A DNA stretch of 43,474 bases from an uncultured Lachnospiraceae bacterium (GTDB lineage Bacteria > Bacillota > Clostridia > Lachnospirales > Lachnospiraceae), in contig CAJTVD010000015.1 of NCBI GenBank assembly GCA_910579495.1, positions 17,738-61,211 on the forward strand. Direction: 5' to 3'. A program made the translations under genes and the position numbers. This document shows positions 23,640 through 31,740 of this stretch, piece by piece (position 1 is the first letter of the stretch; the number at the start of each line of letters is the position of its first letter). The notes below the pieces were generated by a model. The model was not told the DNA's origin, did not search any database, and worked only from the letters and a program-made list of their open reading frames with translations.

Positions 23640-25028
23640 ATGGAAAAAACAATGGAAAAAATCGTTGCGCTGGCGAAATCAAGGGGGTTTGTTTATCCCG
23701 GTTCTGAGATTTATGGTGGGCTGGCAAATACATGGGACTTCGGAAACCTGGGCGTGGAGCTGAAAAACAATATCAAGAAGGCATGGTGGCAGAAGTTTGT
23801 AATGGAAAGCCCCTATAATGTGGGCGTTGACTGTGCAATTTTGATGAATCCCCAGACATGGGTGGCATCCGGGCATCTGGGCAGCTTCTCCGACCCCCTG
23901 ATGGACTGCCGGGAGTGCCATGAGCGGTTCCGGGCGGATAAGATCATTGAAGATTATGTGGCGGAGGCAGGGATAACCTTAGAATCTTCCGTGGACGGCT
24001 GGAGCCAGGAGCAGATGAAGAATTTCATAGAGGAACACCAGATTGCCTGCCCTACCTGTGGTAAACATAATTTTACGGATATCCGCCAGTTTAACCTGAT
24101 GTTCAAGACCTTCCAGGGAGTGACGGAGGATGCCAAGAACACGGTATACTTAAGGCCAGAGACCGCCCAGGGTATTTTTGTAAACTTTAAAAATGTACAA
24201 AGGACCTCACGGAAGAAAATCCCCTTCGGAATCTGCCAGGTGGGCAAATCCTTCCGGAATGAGATTACGCCGGGGAACTTTATTTTCCGGGTAAGGGAAT
24301 TTGAGCAAATGGAAATGGAATTCTTCTGTGAGCCGGATACGGACCTGGAATGGTTTGCTTACTGGAAGCAGTACTGCATTGACTTTTTAAAGAGCCTGGG
24401 AATGAAGGAAGAGGAAATGCGTGTCCGTGACCACGACCCGGAGGAACTGTCTTTCTATTCCAAAGCCACCACGGATATTGAATTTTTGTTCCCCTTTGGC
24501 TGGGGTGAGCTTTGGGGCATTGCGGATAGGACAAACTATGACCTGACCCAGCATCAGAATGTATCCGGGCAGGATATGAGCTATTTTGACGATGAAAAGC
24601 GCGAAAAATATATCCCGTATGTGATTGAGCCCTCCCTGGGGGTGGAAAGGCTGTTCCTTGCAGTGCTCTGCGGCGCTTATGATGAGGAAGAGATCGGGGA
24701 AGGGGATATGCGTACCGTGCTCCATTTCCATCCGGCGCTGGCCCCGGTAAAGATTGGCGTTCTGCCTCTTTCCAAGAAATTAAACGAGGGAGCGGAAAAG
24801 ATTTATACCCAGCTTTCCAAAAAATATAACTGCGAGTTTGATGACAGGGGCAATATCGGTAAGCGTTACCGCCGCCAGGATGAAATTGGCACACCTTTCT
24901 GTGTGACCTATGATTTTGAGTCCGAAACGGATAACTGCGTGACCGTAAGGTTCCGGGATTCCATGGAGCAGGAGCGTGTGGCGATTGGGGACCTGGATGC
25001 GTATTTTGCGGAGAAGATGGCATTTTAA
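23640..25028 (+). CDS. glyS: glycine--tRNA ligase (alpha2 dimer type)
   Basis: A class II aminoacyl-tRNA synthetase that charges tRNA-Gly. It is the single-chain homodimeric type, not the alpha2beta2 form. From ATG 23640 it has 462 residues, the usual clostridial length; GAAAGG lies ten bases upstream. ATG 23631 would add three residues but sits almost on the ribosome site. Visible: SRGFVYPGSEIYGGLANTWD start, zinc-like cysteine pairs CREC and CPTC (insertion), motif 2 region FRNEITPGNFIFRVREFEQME, motif 3 region EPSLGVERLFLAVL and the C-terminal anticodon-binding domain. No T-box leader was seen upstream. Confidence 0.96.
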   Translation: MEKTMEKIVALAKSRGFVYPGSEIYGGLANTWDFGNLGVELKNNIKKAWWQKFVMESPYNVGVDCAILMNPQTWVASGHLGSFSDPLMDCRECHERFRADKIIEDYVAEAGITLESSVDGWSQEQMKNFIEEHQIACPTCGKHNFTDIRQFNLMFKTFQGVTEDAKNTVYLRPETAQGIFVNFKNVQRTSRKKIPFGICQVGKSFRNEITPGNFIFRVREFEQMEMEFFCEPDTDLEWFAYWKQYCIDFLKSLGMKEEEMRVRDHDPEELSFYSKATTDIEFLFPFGWGELWGIADRTNYDLTQHQNVSGQDMSYFDDEKREKYIPYVIEPSLGVERLFLAVLCGAYDEEEIGEGDMRTVLHFHPALAPVKIGVLPLSKKLNEGAEKIYTQLSKKYNCEFDDRGNIGKRYRRQDEIGTPFCVTYDFESETDNCVTVRFRDSMEQERVAIGDLDAYFAEKMAF

Positions 25029-25090
25029 TCTTTTGGAATACAGATAAGTTTTGTGATGCCCAGGCAGTGTGAGTGAAAACATAGGCAAAT

Positions 25091-25119
25091 CCCTGGCAAG
25101 GCTTCCGGCCTGCCAGGGA
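25091..25119 (+). other. hairpin between glyS and alaS
   Basis: CCCTGGCAAGGC and GCCTGCCAGGG form a long GC-rich stem with one bulge, without a T-tract. It may be a weak terminator, processing site or leader hairpin of alaS. No T-box consensus (AGGGTGGNACCGCG) follows it. Confidence 0.4.
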
Positions 25120-25165
25120 GGATGGCTAGGGGGCTGTAAATTGGGCCTGAAAGTAGAGGAGACAA

Positions 25166-27808
25166 ATGAAATCATACGGTGTAAACCAACTGCGTAAAAT
25201 GTTTTTGGAATTTTTTGAGAGCAAGGGGCATCTTGCCATGAAAAGCTTCTCCCTTGTCCCTCATAACGATAACAGCTTATTATTGATCAATTCTGGGATG
25301 GCACCCTTAAAGCCTTACTTTACCGGGCAGGAAATCCCTCCCAGAAAGAGAGTCACTACCTGCCAGAAATGTATCCGTACAGGGGACATTGAAAATATTG
25401 GGAAGACTGCCCGCCATGGCACCTTCTTTGAGATGCTGGGAAATTTCTCCTTTGGTGATTACTTTAAGCAGGAAGCGATTGCCTGGACATGGGAATTTCT
25501 TACAGAGGTAGTGGGGCTTGACCCGCAGCGGCTCTACCCATCCGTTTACCTGGAGGATGATGAGGCTTTTGGCATCTGGAATAAGGAAGTGGGTATCCCG
25601 GCAGAGCGGATTTACCGTTTCGGCAAGGAGGATAATTTCTGGGAGCATGGCTCCGGTCCCTGCGGCCCTTGTTCAGAGGTTTATTATGACAGAGGGGAAA
25701 AATACGGCTGTGGCAAGCCGGGCTGCCAGGTAGGCTGTGACTGTGACCGCTATATTGAAGTATGGAACAATGTGTTTACCCAGTTTGATAATGACGGAAA
25801 GGGAAACTATTCAGAACTGGAACAGAAGAATATAGATACCGGTATGGGGCTGGAACGCTTGGCGGCGGTGGTGCAGGATGTGGATTCCATTTTTGACGTG
25901 GACACCATCTGCGCCCTGCGGAATAAAGTGTGCCAGATTTCCGGGAAGGAATACCGGAAGGAATATAAATGGGATGTTTCCATCCGTATTGTCACCGACC
26001 ATATCCGTTCTGCTACCTTTATGATTTCCGACGGCATTATGCCCTCTAACGAAGGGCGGGGCTATGTGCTCCGCAGGATTATCCGCCGGGCAGCGCGCCA
26101 TGGCAGGCTCCTGGGAATAGAGGGGACTTTCCTTGCTGGTCTTAGCAATACGGTAATTGAGGGAAGCCGTGACGGTTACCCGGAGCTGGAAGAAAAGAAA
26201 GACTTTATTTTCAATGTGCTCACACAGGAAGAGAATAAATTTAACAAAACCATTGACCAGGGGCTTACGATTTTAAACGACCTGGAAGAGGCCATGGTCC
26301 AGGAGGGCAGGACCAGCTTAAAAGGGGAGGATGCTTTCAAGCTTTATGATACCTATGGCTTCCCCCTTGACCTGACCAAAGAAATTCTGGAAGAAAAAGG
26401 CTTTACCGTGGAGGAAGAAGGCTTCCAGGCAGCCATGAAGGAGCAGAAAGAAAAGGCCAGGGCGGCACGGAAGGCAACCAATTACATGGGGGCGGACGTG
26501 ACTGTTTATGAGTCTATTGACCCTTCTGTTACTTCCCGTTTTGTGGGATATGACAGGCTTGCCCATGAGTCCAGGATCACGGTGCTGACCACAGAGACGG
26601 AGCTGGCGGAGGCTTTAACCGATGGGGAGATGGGAACGGTGATTGTGGATGAGACTCCTTTTTACGCTACCATGGGCGGACAGTGTGCGGACATTGGTAT
26701 GATCACCTGCCCGGAGGGAGAGTTCCAGGTGGAAGATACAATAAAGCTCCTTGGGGGCAAGATCGGGCATGTGGGCAAAGTGGCCAGGGGAATGTTCAAG
26801 GTGGGGGATACTGTTACCTTGCAGGTTAACGGAGAGGGAAGGGGCGATACCTGTAAAAACCACAGCGCTACCCACCTTCTCCAAAAGGCTCTGCGGCAGG
26901 TGCTGGGTTCCCATGTGGAGCAGGCAGGCTCTTTTGTAAACGGGGACCGGCTGCGGTTTGACTTCAGCCACTTTTCAGCCATGTCCAGGGAAGAAATTGA
27001 CAAGGTGGAAGCTATTGTCAATGAGAAGATTGCCCAGGCATTGCCGGTGGTAACCAAGGAAATGACCCTGGAGGAAGCCAAAAAGACAGGTGCGATGGCT
27101 CTTTTTGGGGAGAAGTACGGGGAAACCGTCCGGGTAGTGCAGATGGGGGATTATTCCACAGAGCTTTGCGGCGGCACCCATGTAGGCAATACTGCTTCTA
27201 TTATGCTTTTCAAGATTGTTTCAGAAAGCGGCGTGGCGGCAGGGGTACGCAGAATTGAAGCCCTTACAGGAAGAGGGGTGCTGAATTACTATGCAGAGCT
27301 GGAAAAGACCCTCCATGAGGCTGCAGGCCTGGTAAAAGCCACCCCGGCGGAACTTACCGGAAAGCTTTCCCATTTGATGGAAGAGATGAAGTGCCTGAAA
27401 AGTGAAAACGAATCCTTAAAAAGCAAGGCGGCGAAGGATGCTTTAGGAAACGTAATGGACCAGGTAAAAGAGATTAAGGGCATAAAGTTACTTGCCGCGA
27501 AAGTTCCCGGTGTGGATATGAACGGCCTCCGGGACCTGGGGGATCAGTTAAAGGCAAAAATCGGCGATGGCGTGATTCTCCTGATTTCTGATAAGGATGG
27601 TAAAGTCAATATGGTTGCCATGGCAACCGATGGCGTGGCAAAGAAAGGGGCGCACGCTGGTAATCTGATCAAAGGCATTGCTGGCCTTGTGGGCGGCGGC
27701 GGCGGCGGACGCCCCAATATGGCCCAGGCAGGGGGCAAAAACCCGGCAGGCATTGACGAAGCCCTGGCAGAGGCAGCAAAGGTGCTGGGATCCCAGATTA
27801 CCCAGTGA
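25166..27808 (+). CDS. alaS: alanine--tRNA ligase
   Basis: An 880-residue class II synthetase that charges tRNA-Ala and edits mischarged Ser and Gly. Order: catalytic domain with MFLEFFESKGH start and the GRGYVLRRIIRRAARHGRLLG-type helix, tRNA-recognition region, editing domain with zinc ligands in HSATHLLQKAL and the C-G-G-T-H motif (ELCGGTHVGNT), and a C-terminal DHHA1 domain ending in a Gly-run followed by RPNMAQAGGKNP. Length matches bacterial AlaRS (about 875). Start ATG 25166 has GTAGAGGAGAC just upstream. It is 137 bases after glyS, so the two synthetases may be cotranscribed, and a terminator follows. Confidence 0.97.
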   Translation: MKSYGVNQLRKMFLEFFESKGHLAMKSFSLVPHNDNSLLLINSGMAPLKPYFTGQEIPPRKRVTTCQKCIRTGDIENIGKTARHGTFFEMLGNFSFGDYFKQEAIAWTWEFLTEVVGLDPQRLYPSVYLEDDEAFGIWNKEVGIPAERIYRFGKEDNFWEHGSGPCGPCSEVYYDRGEKYGCGKPGCQVGCDCDRYIEVWNNVFTQFDNDGKGNYSELEQKNIDTGMGLERLAAVVQDVDSIFDVDTICALRNKVCQISGKEYRKEYKWDVSIRIVTDHIRSATFMISDGIMPSNEGRGYVLRRIIRRAARHGRLLGIEGTFLAGLSNTVIEGSRDGYPELEEKKDFIFNVLTQEENKFNKTIDQGLTILNDLEEAMVQEGRTSLKGEDAFKLYDTYGFPLDLTKEILEEKGFTVEEEGFQAAMKEQKEKARAARKATNYMGADVTVYESIDPSVTSRFVGYDRLAHESRITVLTTETELAEALTDGEMGTVIVDETPFYATMGGQCADIGMITCPEGEFQVEDTIKLLGGKIGHVGKVARGMFKVGDTVTLQVNGEGRGDTCKNHSATHLLQKALRQVLGSHVEQAGSFVNGDRLRFDFSHFSAMSREEIDKVEAIVNEKIAQALPVVTKEMTLEEAKKTGAMALFGEKYGETVRVVQMGDYSTELCGGTHVGNTASIMLFKIVSESGVAAGVRRIEALTGRGVLNYYAELEKTLHEAAGLVKATPAELTGKLSHLMEEMKCLKSENESLKSKAAKDALGNVMDQVKEIKGIKLLAAKVPGVDMNGLRDLGDQLKAKIGDGVILLISDKDGKVNMVAMATDGVAKKGAHAGNLIKGIAGLVGGGGGGRPNMAQAGGKNPAGIDEALAEAAKVLGSQITQ

Positions 27809-27864
27809 CTTTCCCTTTGACAGGCAGGACATTAACGTTACTTGAAATTTTGTGATACTATTTT

Positions 27865-27899
27865 CAGGCGGGATGGATTATCCTGCCTGAATTATTTTT
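27865..27899 (+). terminator. rho-independent terminator after alaS
   Basis: CAGGCGGGAT (27865-27874) pairs with ATCCTGCCTG (27880-27889), with one G-T pair and a five-base loop, followed by AATTATTTTT. It closes the era-to-alaS block. Confidence 0.8.
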
Positions 27900-27903
27900 G
27901 TGT

Positions 27904-27940
27904 ACAATAAGCCGTTTCGCGGAGCGTGGTAGCGTTTGTT
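27904..27940. repeat. 13-nt-loop hairpin repeat, copy 3 (tandem unit A)
   Basis: 37-base unit directly abutting an almost identical second unit. Head ACAATAAG, left arm GCCGT, loop TTCGCGGAGCGTG, right side GTAGC, tail GTTTGTT. Three bases differ from unit B, all in the right arm, so this copy pairs poorly and looks decayed. It lies just after the alaS terminator. Confidence 0.85.
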
Positions 27941-27986
27941 ACAATAAGCCGTTTCGCGGAGCGTGACGGCGTTTGTTACAATAAGC
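27941..27986. repeat. 13-nt-loop hairpin repeat, copy 4 (tandem unit B) plus third-unit stub
   Basis: Unit B is 27941-27977: stem GCCGT (27948-27952) with ACGGC (27966-27970) around the 13-base loop TTCGCGGAGCGTG, with flanks ACAA and TTGT that can extend the pairing. Bases 27978-27986 (ACAATAAGC) repeat the head again and stop, as if a third unit were truncated or mark an insertion junction. It ends 35 bases before the GNAT start codon. Confidence 0.85.
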
Positions 27987-28021
27987 AATCTGCAAAACTG
28001 TGGGAAAGGAGATGGATATTG

Positions 28022-28552
28022 GTGATTGTATACAGAAACCTCTGCGCAGAGGAAATCAGCAGGGAACTTTTTAAAGACTTTATCCGCTGCCAGGTGGTTA
28101 CCAAATGCTGGCGGAGGGAAAAGGGGGAATGGACGATAAAGGACGATCCCTTTATAGATGACTGGTCGGAGGAGGATTACCAGGTATTGGTTTCCTGCCT
28201 GAAAAACACAATCCAATCTGGCGGTTTTGTGTATGGAGCTTTTGACAGCGGCAAGCTGAAGGGATTTGTTTCCGTGGAGCCGGGGCTTTTTGGAGGCATC
28301 CAGAACTATCTTGACCTGTCCAGTATCCATATATCCCAGGATATGCGCAATAAGGGGGTCGGTGCGGAACTGTTTCTGGCGGCGAAGGGCTGGGCCAAGG
28401 AGCATGGTGCGCGGAAGCTGTACATATCCGCCCATTCCGCTGTTGAAAGCCAGGGGTTTTATAAAAAGATGGGGTGTGTGGAGGCAGAAGTATATTGCCA
28501 GAAGCATGTGGACGAGGAACCTTATGACTGCCAGCTTGAATGTGTGCTTTAA
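28022..28552 (+). CDS. GNAT family N-acetyltransferase
   Basis: A 176-residue acetyl-CoA dependent acetyltransferase. The acetyl-CoA binding motif A reads SSIHISQDMRNKGVGAELFLAAKGWA (R/Q-x2-G-x-G variant RNKGVG), and the end has ISAHSAVESQGFYKKMGC, typical of GNAT motif B. The substrate is unknown. The frame stays open leftwards to 27926 through the tandem repeats, but the ribosome site AAAGGAG (28005-28011) selects GTG 28022 or TTG 28019, giving a start of IVYRNLCAEE. It lies between the repeats and a terminator, so it forms its own unit. No promoter was identified with confidence. Confidence 0.85.
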   Translation: MIVYRNLCAEEISRELFKDFIRCQVVTKCWRREKGEWTIKDDPFIDDWSEEDYQVLVSCLKNTIQSGGFVYGAFDSGKLKGFVSVEPGLFGGIQNYLDLSSIHISQDMRNKGVGAELFLAAKGWAKEHGARKLYISAHSAVESQGFYKKMGCVEAEVYCQKHVDEEPYDCQLECVL

Positions 28553-28570
28553 ATATCGTGTTTATCGGGA

Positions 28571-28615
28571 GGGAACTGTCAGTGGATATTGGGGACAGTT
28601 CCCAATCTTTGTTTT
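28571..28615 (+). terminator. rho-independent terminator after the GNAT gene
   Basis: GGGAACTGTC (28571-28580) pairs with GACAGTTCCC (28594-28603), a perfect 10-bp stem, followed by AATCTTTGTTTT. It also faces the end of the convergent XRE gene. Confidence 0.75.
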
Positions 28616-28922
28616 ACCGGGTAAACCTGTCAAGTACCTGTTCGAAAAAATCCAGGTCTTCCTCAGTAAGAAGGTTAAGCTTGCCCACAATACGGTGGAT
28701 TTGATCAGGATTTTTCATATCCCCGTCAAAAAATTCCAGAGGGCTGATATTAAAATAATTGCATATTTCAAAAAAAGCTGATAAGGAAGGAGAGGATTTG
28801 CCGGAACTGATAGACTGGATGTAAGATTTGCTGTGTCCAAGTTCAAGGCTGAGCTGATATTCTGAAATATCGGCCCGCATTTTCAGTTCTGTGATCCTGT
28901 CCCGTACAAATTTTTCATCCAT
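28614..28922 (-). CDS. XRE-family helix-turn-helix regulator
   Basis: A 102-residue DNA-binding protein. The N-terminal 65 residues form the Cro/C1-type five-helix domain: RITELKMRADISEYQLSLEL, then recognition helix region HSKSYIQSISSGKSSPSL and FFEICNYFNISPLEFF. The last 30 residues (NLLTEEDLDFFEQVLDRF) form an amphipathic helix that may dimerise. It may be autoregulatory or control the divergent GHKL kinase gene, from which it is separated by 260 bases with no other gene. The ribosome site AGGGAT upstream of ATG is weak. No phage genes are nearby, so it is not obviously a prophage remnant. Confidence 0.85.
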   Translation of the reverse strand: MDEKFVRDRITELKMRADISEYQLSLELGHSKSYIQSISSGKSSPSLSAFFEICNYFNISPLEFFDGDMKNPDQIHRIVGKLNLLTEEDLDFFEQVLDRFTR

Positions 28923-29182
28923 ATCCCTATGTTACCCCGCTGATTCCCCAAAATCTTATGCCATCTGATTGCGTAAAGCAGCAAATTCCATTGCTTCCCA
29001 ATTCCATTTACGTGTTCATTTACAGTTTATAGAAAAATTGATCATCATGTACCGCTACAAATAGTAATATATTCAGCTAAAAAACTATTATGTACTTTTA
29101 AATTATTTGATTGGTGAAAATAATTTCAGATTATGGGGTTTGATGTAATATAGAAATGAATCAAGCGAGGGAGGATGGCAGA

Positions 29183-30448
29183 ATGAATATTGCGGGGCAG
29201 GGGTTTTACCTTTTATTGGATGCATTCCGGGTTTATGCATTATACAGGTTTATGGGAATATTTTTTGATAAGGACAGCGAAAAAAGCTATACATACATTC
29301 TCTATTTCTGTTATTTTGCTGTCCACAGCCTATGTTATTTGTGCCTTGACTTTAACAGTATCAACCTGGCTGTTAACTGGGCGGCGCTTTTTTTGGTGGT
29401 GAAAACAGGATATGAGGGAGGCGGCCAGAGGAAAACCCTGGCGGTGGTCCTTGGCATGGGAATTGGGCTGGCCTCGGAAAACCTGGCATGGATGCTGTTT
29501 ATAAACGGGAGGCCAAAGTCATGGGAGGGCTTTGGCATGTTCTTTTCAGTATTTTGCTTTTTCATCCTGGAGGTTATTGTTGAGAAAACGGTTAAAATGG
29601 AAAAAGAGCTGGAAGCCCCTGCCCTGGAGAATTTTATTTTAATCTTTATTCCCGCAGGCAGTATTTATATTGCCAACGAGCTGGTTGGAAGTTCCGGCGG
29701 CAGGACTGCCCCTTTGGCAGTTTCCCTGTGCTTTTTGCTTATAGTAAATGTTTTTGTGTTTTATCTGTATGAGAATATTATGGAACGTTATCTTAGCCAG
29801 AAAGACAGGGAAATGACCATGCTGCAGATTGAAATGTACCGGAAACAGCTCCTGGTTATGAAAAACGCGGATACTGCCTGCCGGGCCCTGCGCCATGATA
29901 TGAAGCATCATACGCTAATGGTGAGTGAATATATCAGGGAACAGGAGTATCAAAAGGCGCTGGCATACCTGGGGAAAATGAACAGTTCTATTGGTAGCAG
30001 CGGAGGCTGCGTGTCCTCTGGAAATGAAACTGTGGACAGTATCCTGAATTATATAAAGGAGGAGACTGACAAAATGGGGGGCAGGTCGGTTATCCATGTG
30101 GGAAACTTAGAGAGGGTTTTAATTGACGATTTTGATATCAATGTGGTATTAAGCAATTTATTGTCCAATGCCTGTGAAGCTATGGAAAAGGCGGGGAGAA
30201 GGGAATTGGCTGTACATGTGGAATATGACAGGGGCAGCCTGGTGATTTGTATCAGCAATACCTATAACGGGGTCTTGAACCAAAAAGACGGGAAATATCT
30301 CACCACAAAAAAGGAGTGGAAAGGCCATGGCATCGGGCTGGCAAGTGTGAAAAGGACGGTGGATAAATATGGCGGTGAAATGAAGATTGATTTTACCAGG
30401 GAAAAATTCCAGGTGATGGTATTGATGTTCGTACCCTCTGCCAGCTAG
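29183..30448 (+). CDS. AgrC-like membrane sensor kinase (GHKL domain)
   Basis: A 421-residue kinase. The N-terminal half has about six hydrophobic helices (for example IYIANELVG preceded by LENFILIFIPAG, and LAVSLCFLLIVNVFVFYLY), as in quorum-sensing AgrC and related receptors. The cytoplasmic half has the H-box LRHDMKHHTLMVSEYI with acceptor H238, N-box LSNLLSNACEAME and G-box GHGIGLASVKRTV. Start ATG 29183 has GAGGGAGG eight bases upstream; ATG 29156 lacks one. No response regulator adjoins it (the next gene is carA), so it is an orphan whose partner must be elsewhere. It is divergent from an XRE regulator. The ligand, perhaps a peptide, is unknown. Confidence 0.88.
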   Translation: MNIAGQGFYLLLDAFRVYALYRFMGIFFDKDSEKSYTYILYFCYFAVHSLCYLCLDFNSINLAVNWAALFLVVKTGYEGGGQRKTLAVVLGMGIGLASENLAWMLFINGRPKSWEGFGMFFSVFCFFILEVIVEKTVKMEKELEAPALENFILIFIPAGSIYIANELVGSSGGRTAPLAVSLCFLLIVNVFVFYLYENIMERYLSQKDREMTMLQIEMYRKQLLVMKNADTACRALRHDMKHHTLMVSEYIREQEYQKALAYLGKMNSSIGSSGGCVSSGNETVDSILNYIKEETDKMGGRSVIHVGNLERVLIDDFDINVVLSNLLSNACEAMEKAGRRELAVHVEYDRGSLVICISNTYNGVLNQKDGKYLTTKKEWKGHGIGLASVKRTVDKYGGEMKIDFTREKFQVMVLMFVPSAS

Positions 30449-30489
30449 GAGGGAGAAAAGCAGCGCCCAAAGAGGGGGAATATTTTGTA

Positions 30490-30518
30490 TTGAAGAGTAA
30501 AAAGTCCTGTGCTATAAT
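30490..30518 (+). promoter_or_regulatory. sigma-A promoter of carAB
   Basis: TTGAAG (30490-30495) and consensus TATAAT (30513-30518) with a 17-base spacer. Transcription would start near 30525, leaving a leader of about 40 bases, too short for a PyrR-type attenuator. Confidence 0.75.
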
Positions 30519-30563
30519 TAGGCGATTATGCAGAAGATGGCAACAGAAAGGGAGCAGGACGAC

Positions 30564-31658
30564 ATGAAAGCTTTTTTGATTCTTGAAGACGGCACTGTTT
30601 TTACAGGTAAGCATATTGGTGCCGTGAAGGAAGTTATCAGTGAAATTGTGTTTAATACTTCCATGGCGGGCTATACGGAAGTGCTCACAGACCCCTCCTA
30701 TGCAGGGCAGGCGGTATGTATGACTTATCCGCTGGTTGGCAATTACGGAGTCTGCCTTGAGGATATGGAGTCGGGGAGGGCATGGCCGGGAGGTTTTATT
30801 GTGAGGGAACTGTCCTCCATGGCAAGCAATTTCCGGAAGGATATCACCATCCAGGAATTTCTTGAAAAACAGGGTATACCCGGTATTGCAGGGATTGATA
30901 CCCGCGCCCTTACGAAAATCCTCCGTGAAATGGGTACCATGAACGGAATGATCACAACCAATGAAAATTACAGTCTGAATTCAATTCTTCCTCAATTAAA
31001 ACAGTACACTGTCGGTAAGGCAGTGGAAGAGGTAACCTGTTCCCACAAATATGAAATCAAAGCCGCGGGAAGCGGCCCATTTAAAAAGGTAGCGCTGCTG
31101 GATCTGGGGGCGAAAAGAAATATTTCCAGGTCACTTGCCCAAAGAGGGTGTCATGTGACGGTTTATCCTGCCCTCACGAAAGCGGAAGAAATCATTGGAA
31201 GCCAGCCGGACGGCATTATGTTAAGCAACGGCCCTGGAGACCCCAAGGAGTGCACCGGCATTATCGCTGAAATCAAAAAGCTGTACCACACCCAGATCCC
31301 GGTTTTTGCTATTTGCCTGGGGCACCAGCTTATGGCGCTGGCCGCTGGGGCGGACACCTTTAAGATGAAGTATGGCCACAGAGGCGGCAACCACCCGGTA
31401 AAGGATCTTGCTACCGGGCGGGTATATATTTCCTCCCAGAACCACGGTTATGTGGTGGATACGGACAAGCTCAGCCCGGCAGTTGCAGTGCCGGCTTTTG
31501 TGAATGTAAACGATGGGACCAATGAAGGCCTGTCTTATACCGGAAAAAATATATTTACCGTACAGTTTCACCCGGAGGCATGCCCGGGACCCCAGGATTC
31601 TGGTTACCTGTTTGGCCGTTTTATGAAGATGATGGACGACAGGAAAAGGGAATGCTGA
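30564..31658 (+). CDS. carA: carbamoyl-phosphate synthase small (glutaminase) subunit
   Basis: A 364-residue glutamine amidotransferase that releases ammonia for CarB; carbamoyl phosphate feeds pyrimidine and arginine synthesis. The N-terminal domain starts KAFLILEDGTVFTG. The class I amidotransferase domain has nucleophile C251 in AICLGHQLMAL and the H336-P-E338 pair in QFHPEACPG. Start ATG 30564 follows AAAGGGAG; an upstream ATG at 30528 would lie at the transcription start. Length equals that of B. subtilis CarA. It is the first gene of a unit driven by a strong promoter and is followed by carB after 82 bases. Confidence 0.97.
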   Translation: MKAFLILEDGTVFTGKHIGAVKEVISEIVFNTSMAGYTEVLTDPSYAGQAVCMTYPLVGNYGVCLEDMESGRAWPGGFIVRELSSMASNFRKDITIQEFLEKQGIPGIAGIDTRALTKILREMGTMNGMITTNENYSLNSILPQLKQYTVGKAVEEVTCSHKYEIKAAGSGPFKKVALLDLGAKRNISRSLAQRGCHVTVYPALTKAEEIIGSQPDGIMLSNGPGDPKECTGIIAEIKKLYHTQIPVFAICLGHQLMALAAGADTFKMKYGHRGGNHPVKDLATGRVYISSQNHGYVVDTDKLSPAVAVPAFVNVNDGTNEGLSYTGKNIFTVQFHPEACPGPQDSGYLFGRFMKMMDDRKREC

Positions 31659-31669
31659 ATTAACGGTTA

Positions 31670-31724
31670 AGAGTTTGCGTTTGCGCCGCATCTGCAAACT
31701 CTGCTGGGGGTAAAGCGCGGCGCA
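31670..31724 (+). other. candidate pseudoknot in the carA-carB spacer
   Basis: Stem 1: AGAGTTTGC (31670-31678) with GCAAACTCT (31694-31702), nine perfect pairs. Within its loop TGCGCCGC (31682-31689) is complementary to GCGGCGCA (31717-31724) downstream, eight GC-rich pairs, forming an H-type pseudoknot or an exclusive alternative fold. It ends eight bases before the carB Shine-Dalgarno sequence GAGGG. No T-tract follows, so it is not a terminator. The fold is inferred by eye. Confidence 0.45.
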
Positions 31725-31740
31725 GAAATGTGAGGGAAAA

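Noticed and set aside
25029..25165. T-box riboswitch before alaS (and in the short gap before glyS)
   Set aside because: No AGGGTGGNACCGCG-type box or specifier-hairpin layout is visible; only a plain GC-rich hairpin.
27904..27986. CRISPR array
   Set aside because: The 37-bp units abut without spacers, and there are only two complete copies and no cas genes.
27926..28021. Longer N-terminus of the GNAT protein reading through the repeat
   Set aside because: The reading frame happens to be open through the repeats, but a clear AAAGGAG site selects a start at 28019/28022, which matches the expected N-terminus.
30519..30563. PyrR-type attenuator before carA
   Set aside because: The leader from the predicted start is only about 40 bases and has no terminator hairpin.
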